Positions 58,605 to 64,000 of a stretch of 64,000 nt of DNA are shown piece by piece. This DNA is from Actinacidiphila cocklensis (GTDB lineage: Bacteria; Actinomycetota; Actinomycetes; Streptomycetales; Streptomycetaceae), in assembly GCF_907177275.1 (NCBI RefSeq), contig NZ_CAJSLV010000071.1:1-64000 (forward strand), written 5' to 3'. Numbering within the stretch: position 1 is the stretch's first letter; every line of letters begins with the position of its first letter. A model generated the notes under the pieces. That model made no database searches. It saw only the letters and a list, made by a program, of their open reading frames with translations, and had not been told where the DNA came from. The translations under genes and the position numbers were made by a program.

Positions 58605-59858
58605 TCACCTGGCCCGCGCGGTGCGCACGCGCTGGGCGATCAGCGCCAGGGCGCCGAAGGCGATGACGGCGGAGCTGTAGACGACCGCCGTCTTGTGCAG
58701 GCCCACGTCCGTGGTCGCGAAGCCGGCGAGCACGGCCGGGATACTGAAGGCCAGGTAGGAGATCACGAAGGCGACGGCGAACAGCTCGCCGCGCTCGGCG
58801 GGTTCGGCGATACGGGCCAGGGTGCCGAAGCTGGCCAGGCCCGCCGCTCCGAAGCCGACGCCCGCGAGAGCGGTGCCGAGTGCGGCCGCGGTGACCGACT
58901 CCGCCTCGACCCCGGTCAGGCCCACCGCCGTACCGGCCACCAGCAGGGCCGCGCCCAGCGCCAGGGTGCGTTCGGTCGGCCAGCCGCGCAGCGCGAAGGC
59001 CGTGATCGACGCGGGGACGCACAGCAGCGTGACGACCAGGCCCCCGATGACGTGGCTGGACAGGCCGAACAGGCCGGCGGCCACCGACGGGCCGAGCGCC
59101 AGGTAGAGCCCACCCAGTGCCCAGCTCGCCACCAGGATCGGCACCATCGCGATCAGGTCGGCGCGCAGCCGGGGCGCGACGCCGAGCCGGGGCTGCAGGG
59201 ACCGTGCGGCGCCCGGCCGCAGCGCGGAGGTCTCCGGCAGTGCGGCGATGAGCAGGCCGGCCAGCACCAGTCCCGCGAGCAGCAGGACGTACACCAGCCG
59301 GGTCGGGTGCGGCCCGTACTGCACCAGGAATCCGCAGCCCAGCGCGCCCAGGCCGAGGCCGAAGGTCGGGGCCGCGCCGGTGATGACGCCTGCGCGGTGC
59401 GGTGCGTGCGGCGGGTTGAGGTCGACCAGCGTCGCCCCGAGCGTCGTCATGGCCGCACCTGTGGCGATCCCCTGGACGAAGCGGGCCACCAGCAGCAGCG
59501 AGACGTCGCCCGCCGCGATGAACAGCGCCATCGCCACGGCTTCGAGTGCGATCGCGGAGATGAGGACGGGGCGGCGGCCTATGTGGTCGGACAGCGCCCC
59601 GAGCACCAGGAGCGCGCCGATCATGCCGACCACGTAGACGGCGAAGACGGTCGTCAGCGTGGTCGCGGAGAAGCCCCACTGGTGCTGGTAGACGACGTAG
59701 AGCGGGGACGGGGCGCTGGAGGCGGCCATGAAGAGGACGAAGATCGCCGCGATGGCGGCGAAGGCGGCCGGGCGGCTCAGCCCGCGCCGCCCCGAGACCT
59801 TCCGCGATGCGGCCGTGGACGCGGAATCCCTGTCGTGGTGCGTCGGCGCGACGGTCAT
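58605..59858 (-). CDS. MFS transporter
   Basis: 417-residue major facilitator with 12 predicted helices. Motif A in the loop between helices 2 and 3 is LGALSDHIGRRPVLI (about 85-99), and RFVQGIATGAAMTTLGATLV (about 124-143) is typical of drug/H+ antiporters. It is divergent from the TetR gene with a shared operator (59883-59912), so it is probably an efflux pump repressed by it. The substrate is unknown. Confidence 0.92.
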   Translation of the reverse strand: MTVAPTHHDRDSASTAASRKVSGRRGLSRPAAFAAIAAIFVLFMAASSAPSPLYVVYQHQWGFSATTLTTVFAVYVVGMIGALLVLGALSDHIGRRPVLISAIALEAVAMALFIAAGDVSLLLVARFVQGIATGAAMTTLGATLVDLNPPHAPHRAGVITGAAPTFGLGLGALGCGFLVQYGPHPTRLVYVLLLAGLVLAGLLIAALPETSALRPGAARSLQPRLGVAPRLRADLIAMVPILVASWALGGLYLALGPSVAAGLFGLSSHVIGGLVVTLLCVPASITAFALRGWPTERTLALGAALLVAGTAVGLTGVEAESVTAAALGTALAGVGFGAAGLASFGTLARIAEPAERGELFAVAFVISYLAFSIPAVLAGFATTDVGLHKTAVVYSSAVIAFGALALIAQRVRTARAR

Positions 59859-59882
59859 ACGAGTCTCCGATTGCAGTGATCA

Positions 59883-59912
59883 TTGCGTTAGTGACTGGCT
59901 ATGCTAACGCAA
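59883..59912. promoter_or_regulatory. TetR-type operator between the MFS and TetR genes
   Basis: Inverted repeat TTGCGTTAG (59883-59891) and CTAACGCAA (59904-59912), perfect 9-bp arms with a 12-nt spacer. It lies 24 bp before the MFS start and 22 bp before the TetR start. Confidence 0.8.
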
Positions 59913-59934
59913 CGATGAGTGCGATAATTTCCCC

Positions 59935-60486
59935 ATGACCGAAACAATCCAGGCCCGCCCCGGCGGCCGTTCCGCGCGGGTCCGCGCGGCGGTGCACCGC
60001 GCCGTGGAGGAGCTGGCCGCCGCCGGGCCGGCCGAGACCCTCACCATCCCGGCGGTCGCCGCACGCGCCGGGGTGCACCCGACCACGGTGTACCGGCGCT
60101 GGGGATCGGTGGCGCAGCTGCTGGCCGACGTCGCGACCAGCAGGTTCAGCGGCGACGTGGTGGTGCCCGACTCCGGCTCGCTGGCCGGCGACCTCGAACG
60201 GTGGATGGGCGACGTCGCCACCGACCTCGCCGACCCCGACGTGCTGGCCCTGATGCGGGCGACCATCGGCTCGGGTCCCGAGGGCGGCTGCGCGTGCACG
60301 GCCGACCGCCACGAGCAGCTCGGGGCGATCATCGAGCGGGAGAAGGCGCGCGGCGGCCGGGTGCCGGAGCTGGAGCGCGCCGTCGACATGCTGCTCGGGC
60401 CGCTGTACTACCGGGCGATCTTCAGTGGCCGGCCGGCGTCGAGCGACTGGGCGCGCGGCCTGGTGGCAGCGCTGCTGGCGGGCTGA
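59935..60486 (+). CDS. TetR-family transcriptional regulator
   Basis: 183-residue repressor. The N-terminal helix-turn-helix is at about 13-60 (RVRAAVHRAVEELAAAGPAE, AARAGVHPTTVYRRWGSVAQ) and the C-terminal ligand domain has DPDVLALMRATIGSGP and PLYYRAIFSGRP (about 156-167). It probably represses itself and the divergent MFS pump through the operator at 59883-59912. Confidence 0.93.
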   Translation: MTETIQARPGGRSARVRAAVHRAVEELAAAGPAETLTIPAVAARAGVHPTTVYRRWGSVAQLLADVATSRFSGDVVVPDSGSLAGDLERWMGDVATDLADPDVLALMRATIGSGPEGGCACTADRHEQLGAIIEREKARGGRVPELERAVDMLLGPLYYRAIFSGRPASSDWARGLVAALLAG

Positions 60487-60513
60487 CCGGGCCGGGCGCT
60501 CCGCGGGAGGGGC

Positions 60514-61158
60514 TCAGCCGGCCTCGGCGGTACGGGTCGTGAGGTCGTCGTCCGTGATCGGGCGGACCACCCGGCAGGGCACGCCGACCGCGACCACCAT
60601 CGGGGGGATGTCCCGGCTGACGACGCTGCCGGCGCCGATGACCGACCCGTACCCGATGCGCACCCCCGGCAGGACGACGACGTTGCTGCCGATCCACACC
60701 TTGTCCTCGATCACGATGGGCTCGGAGAACCGCCCGAAGTCGGTGCGGCGCGAGGGGTGCACCGGGTGGCCGGTCGTGGTGAGCGTGACGCTCGGCGCGA
60801 TCATGACCCCGTCGCCTATCCGGATGTCCACGTCGTCGACGAAGGTGAGGTTGACGTTGCCGAAGAAGTCGTCGCCGATGTGGACGTTGCTGCCGAAGCC
60901 GGCGTGGAAGGGCGGCAGCAGAACCGTGCGCTCGCCGACCGAGCCGAGGGCCGCGACCAGCAGTTCCCTGCGCCGCTCGGCCTGGGCGGGCGGGGTGTGG
61001 TTGTACTCGAAGACGAGGTCGGGGCGGCGCTGGGGGGCCTGGAAGGACGCCTCCGTCTCGGTGTAGACGAGCCCCTGACGGATTTTGTGCAGAACTTCCT
61101 CGTCGTGCGCCTGCGCCACTTTCACAAACCCCGTTCGCCGTCCCGGCAGCCGATCCAT
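60514..61158 (-). CDS. Sugar O-acetyltransferase (maltose/galactoside acetyltransferase-like)
   Basis: About 214 residues, left-handed beta-helix acetyltransferase. The N-terminal mac domain starts KVAQAHDEEVLHKIRQGLVY (about 14-33). Hexapeptide repeats follow with SNVHIGDDFFGNVNLTFVDD (about 88-107), and the catalytic histidine is in TTTGHPVHPSRR (about 125-136). It acetylates a sugar hydroxyl with acetyl-CoA in the cytosol. The ATG at 61158 lacks a good ribosome site and lies just after a TATACT box; an in-frame GTG near 61122 is a possible alternative start at the domain border. Confidence 0.85.
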   Translation of the reverse strand: MDRLPGRRTGFVKVAQAHDEEVLHKIRQGLVYTETEASFQAPQRRPDLVFEYNHTPPAQAERRRELLVAALGSVGERTVLLPPFHAGFGSNVHIGDDFFGNVNLTFVDDVDIRIGDGVMIAPSVTLTTTGHPVHPSRRTDFGRFSEPIVIEDKVWIGSNVVVLPGVRIGYGSVIGAGSVVSRDIPPMVVAVGVPCRVVRPITDDDLTTRTAEAG

Positions 61159-61375
61159 GGTGTCAGCGCAGTATAGGGAGCGTTCTCCGCAGGGCTCCCG
61201 GCGGCTTCCAGCGGTTGTCCAGTCGCTCGCCGGTGTGGTCCACCCGTTTCGTTCGTGTGCGAGCGTGTGCGGTTCGCTTCGCCTCGGTTGACCCGCTCGC
61301 CCGCTGCCGCTTGAGTGATCGCCCGGCGGACCGGCGTCCCGGCGCCGTGCCCGGCCACCCGTACGGAGACCCGCG

Positions 61376-63373
61376 ATGCCCCCTGCCCTGCCACCCGAGG
61401 ACCGGGGGCGCTCCCCGTACACCGGCTGGACGCGCGACCACTGGACCGCGCTCGCCGACCGCATGCTGTCCGCCGTCGCGCCCTACCGCTCCCCCGGCGG
61501 CGCGCTGATCGGCCTGCCGGGTCCCGCGAGCAGCAGCGGCATCCGCTCGGACGGCCTGGAGGGCTTCGCCCGCACCTTCCTGCTCGCCGGCTTCCGGGTC
61601 GCGGGCGAGCAGGGCGCCGACCCCTCAGGACTGCTGGAGACCTACGCCCGGGGCCTGGCCGCCGGCACCGACCCGCACTCCCCCGAAGCCTGGCCGCGCC
61701 CCGACCGGCTCGGCCAGGCGAAGGTCGAGGCGGCGTCCGTCGCGCTGGTTCTGCAGCTCACCCGGCCCTGGCTGTGGGACCGGCTCGACGACGCGGTCAG
61801 GGAGCGGGTGCTGGACTGGCTCGGCAGCGTCGTCGGACAGGACTACCCGCCGATCAACTGGGTGTGGTTCCGGATCGTCGTGGAGTCCTTCCTGCGCGAG
61901 GCCGGCGGCACCTTCTCGGTCGCGGACATCGAGCAGGACCTCGCGGTGCACGCCTCGCTGCGGCGGCCCGGCGGCTGGCTCAGCGACGGTCAGGAGCGTG
62001 CGTACGACCACTACACCGGGTGGGCGCTGCACCTGTACCCGCTGCTGTGGACCCGCCTGTTCGACGTGACCGGCACGCTGTGCCCGCCGCTGCTGCGGAA
62101 GCGCTGGGAGGAGGATCTGGCGGCGTACCTGGACGACGCGGTGCGGCTGGTCGGCGCCGACGGGTCGCCGCTGCTCCAGGGCCGCAGCCTGACCTACCGG
62201 TTCGCCACGGCGGCGCCGCTGTGGGTGGGCGCGGTCAGCGGCGCGGGCGGGCAGGCCCCCGGGCTGCTGCGGCGCGCGGCCAGCGGAATGCTCAGGCACT
62301 TCACCGACCGCGGCGCCCTGGAGCCCGACGGCCTGCTGACGCTGGGCTGGCACCGCGAGTGGCCAGGGCTGCGCCAGTCGTACTCGGGTCCCGGGTCGCC
62401 CTACTGGGCGGCCAAGGGCATGCTCGGCCTGATGCTGCCCGCGGACCACCCGGTGTGGACCGCCGCCGAGGAGCCGCTGCCGGTGGAAGTGGGCGACGTG
62501 GCAAGGGTGGTGGCCGCTCCCGGCTGGCTGGTGTCCGCCCGGGCGTCGGACGGCATCGCGCTCGTCGTCAACCACGGGACCGACCACGCCGACCCCGGGG
62601 ACGCCTGCGCCGACTCCCCGCTGTACGCGCGGCTGGGCTATTCCACCGCCACGGTTCCGCCGCTGACCGGGCCCACGACCGCCGACCCGATCGACAACAG
62701 CGTCGCCGTGCTGGACCACGCGGGGCGCGCGACGCACCGCAGCGGCTTCTCCACGGTGTACGTCAGGGAGTTGCCCGGCGGGGCCGTCGCGGGGTGCTCG
62801 CGCGGCCCGGTCCACTGGGTCGACACCGCCGGAGACGACACGCCCGACCACGGCTCGGGCCGGCGCGGTCCCGTGGTCGCCGGGCCGCTGGTCACCGTGG
62901 TGTCGGTGCTCCGGGACGGCGTGGAGGTGCGGCTGGTACGGCTGGACCCGCCGCCCGGCCGGTCGGGGGCGCCGAGCCTGTCGTGGCGCGCGGTGCGGCT
63001 CGGCGGCTGGCCGGTGGCCGCGGCGACCGTCCCGGAGTCCCGCTCCTCCACCGGCCGCGCGACCTGCGCCGAGGCCGCCACTCCCGAACTGCGCTCCCGG
63101 GTACGCGATCTGAGCGGCTTCACCCGGTCCGGGGTCTCGGCGGAGAACGGTACGAGCCCGCTCGCCCGGTGGACCGCGGTCCCGTGGCTGTCCACCGCGG
63201 GACCCGCGCCGCTCGGCCGGGTCCTGGCCGCGGTGGTCACCCTGGACCGCGGGTCCGCTGCGGCACCCGACCCCGCGCTGTTGGTGCGCGCCACCGAGGA
63301 CGGCGGCCACCGGGTCACCGTCGCCTGGCCGGACGGCCGCCGCTCGGTCGTGGCAGTCCCCGCCCCCGGCTGA
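61376..63373 (+). CDS. DUF2264 protein, probable glycoside hydrolase
   Basis: 665 residues, no signal peptide. Residues about 20-370 are an alpha-helical barrel of the DUF2264 type: RSDGLEGFARTFLLAGFRVA (about 57-76), INWVWFRIVVESFLREAGGT (about 160-179), GWLSDGQERAYDHYTGWALH (about 200-219) and GPGSPYWAAKGMLGLMLP (about 339-356). The C-terminal about 280 residues are beta-rich, with HRSGFSTVYVREL. Proteins with DUF2264 have been placed among glycoside hydrolases acting on uronic acids in arabinogalactan (GH154, from memory). That would fit this locus, but the activity here is unproven. GGAGA precedes the ATG. Confidence 0.82.
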   Translation: MPPALPPEDRGRSPYTGWTRDHWTALADRMLSAVAPYRSPGGALIGLPGPASSSGIRSDGLEGFARTFLLAGFRVAGEQGADPSGLLETYARGLAAGTDPHSPEAWPRPDRLGQAKVEAASVALVLQLTRPWLWDRLDDAVRERVLDWLGSVVGQDYPPINWVWFRIVVESFLREAGGTFSVADIEQDLAVHASLRRPGGWLSDGQERAYDHYTGWALHLYPLLWTRLFDVTGTLCPPLLRKRWEEDLAAYLDDAVRLVGADGSPLLQGRSLTYRFATAAPLWVGAVSGAGGQAPGLLRRAASGMLRHFTDRGALEPDGLLTLGWHREWPGLRQSYSGPGSPYWAAKGMLGLMLPADHPVWTAAEEPLPVEVGDVARVVAAPGWLVSARASDGIALVVNHGTDHADPGDACADSPLYARLGYSTATVPPLTGPTTADPIDNSVAVLDHAGRATHRSGFSTVYVRELPGGAVAGCSRGPVHWVDTAGDDTPDHGSGRRGPVVAGPLVTVVSVLRDGVEVRLVRLDPPPGRSGAPSLSWRAVRLGGWPVAAATVPESRSSTGRATCAEAATPELRSRVRDLSGFTRSGVSAENGTSPLARWTAVPWLSTAGPAPLGRVLAAVVTLDRGSAAAPDPALLVRATEDGGHRVTVAWPDGRRSVVAVPAPG

Positions 63374-63484
63374 GCGGCGCCGTGGGATTCGGCTGGATCT
63401 GCACGGGTTCCGGGGCTCGCGGACCGGGTGGAGCGGGCGCCGGGCGCCGGGCGCCGGGCCAACGCCGCACGATCGCCGGCGCGT

Positions 63485-64000
63485 TCAGGCCTCGGTCGCG
63501 CGCTCGATGCGCAGGCGCAGGGGGACTCGCGGGGCCGCTGCGGTGTGGAGGGTCAGGCGCGTGAGGCGGTGGCCCCAGGAGTGGTGCAGCAGGGGGTCGT
63601 CGAGGGTGCGGACCTCGGTGGTCGCCGTCAGGTGGCGCGGGTCCCAGGTGAGGCGGAGGGTGCGGCCGGCACCCGCGTCGATGCGGGCACTGCCGTCGGT
63701 CAGGAGGACGTGGCCGGCGACGACGTGGTGCAGGCGGACCGCGCCCGGGGCTTCGTGCGGCTCGTCCTCGACCAGGACGTACGCCGGCTCGGCGCCCACC
63801 TGGCGGACCAGCCGGACGGTGCGCCGCCAGCGGGCCAGCAGCCCTTCGGGGTAGGCGGGCGCCAGGTCCGCGGTCCAGGCGGTGGCGTGTTCGCCGATGT
63901 CGGCCCTTGCGCCGTGGGCGCCGTGGTGCTCGCCTGGCTGCTGTTCCGCTCCCGGGTCGGGCACGTTGTGCCAGCCGCTGCGCAGCGGCCACGCTTGGTA
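63485..64000 (-). CDS. Heparinase II/III-like protein, C-terminal part (runs off the window)
   Basis: The minus-strand frame is open at the window edge and ends at 63485. The visible 171 residues start YQAWPLRSGWHNVPDPGAEQ, like the S-x-x-HN-x-P-x-x-D-G-x-x-Q entry of the beta-sandwich half of heparinase II/III and alginate-lyase proteins. WRRTVRLVRQVGAEPAYVLV (about 58-77) and the strand-rich tail follow. The catalytic toroid lies beyond position 64000. It is convergent with the DUF2264 gene. A uronic-acid-directed lyase would fit the neighbouring polysaccharide genes; the family call rests on a short conserved segment. Confidence 0.6.
   Translation of the reverse strand, partial: YQAWPLRSGWHNVPDPGAEQQPGEHHGAHGARADIGEHATAWTADLAPAYPEGLLARWRRTVRLVRQVGAEPAYVLVEDEPHEAPGAVRLHHVVAGHVLLTDGSARIDAGAGRTLRLTWDPRHLTATTEVRTLDDPLLHHSWGHRLTRLTLHTAAAPRVPLRLRIERATEA

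Noticed and set aside
63436..63460. Short direct repeat of GGGCGCC units
   Set aside because: Three tandem copies of a 7-bp GC unit between convergent gene ends; too short to call a repeat element or functional site.

Overview
The window is chromosomal DNA of a very high-GC actinomycete, most likely a member of the Streptomycetaceae. The reasons are the GC-saturated third codon positions, frequent GTG starts, many 4-bp ATGA/GTGA gene overlaps, a gas-vesicle cluster of the streptomycete type (gvpO-A-F-G-J-L-S-K), F420-dependent and SpoIIE-phosphatase genes, and sugar ABC importers that lack their own ATPase. No rRNA, tRNA, CRISPR array, integrase or transposase was seen.

The left part (about 1-28 kb) reads as a stress and dormancy island. 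It holds a decayed uracil-DNA glycosylase fragment, a partial respiratory operon (qcrB-ctaD-ctaF), an SRPBCC protein, a GAF-SpoIIE phosphatase, a GNAT enzyme, a small plasmid-stabilisation-like protein, an SDR and a DJ-1/PfpI protein. A frameshifted remnant of a second SpoIIE phosphatase follows. Next come the gas-vesicle operon on the minus strand (14917 down to 9725), a DUF2231-Rieske fusion, a tiny LPFR-type protein, a zinc alcohol dehydrogenase and a HAD phosphatase. A three-gene operon (HemK-like methyltransferase, CDGSH protein, haem-oxygenase-like iron enzyme), an F420 enzyme of the LLM class and a plus-strand row (FAD/Fe-S D-lactate-dehydrogenase-like protein, ThDP enzyme, enolase-superfamily enzyme) complete this part. 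Two genes carry promoters that fit the streptomycete SigB pattern GNNT-N15-GGGTAC.

The centre (28.6-33.1 kb) is a seven-gene Mrp-type cation/proton antiporter operon, transcribed E-F-G-DUF4040-B-C-D. It lacks the large ND5-like MrpA subunit.

The right part (33.4-64 kb) is a locus for breakdown of pectin side chains and arabinogalactan-type glycans. It contains GH105, PL8, arabinanase (GH43), pectinesterase (CE8), galactanase (GH53), GH127, a DUF2264 protein and a heparinase-like C-terminus. Three ABC sugar importers (binding protein plus two permeases each) are interleaved with them, with no ATP-binding subunit, so a shared MsiK-type ATPase elsewhere is presumed. There are two LacI-family regulators and at least three distinct operator families: TAATACG-type near the first LacI, GAAGCGCTTC repeated four times, and a lacO-like GATTGTGAGCGTTAACAATC. 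Two decayed secreted-protein fragments and a frameshifted methyltransferase show that this locus is losing genes. A TetR/MFS pair with a clear shared operator and a sugar O-acetyltransferase sit between the GH127 operon and the DUF2264 gene.
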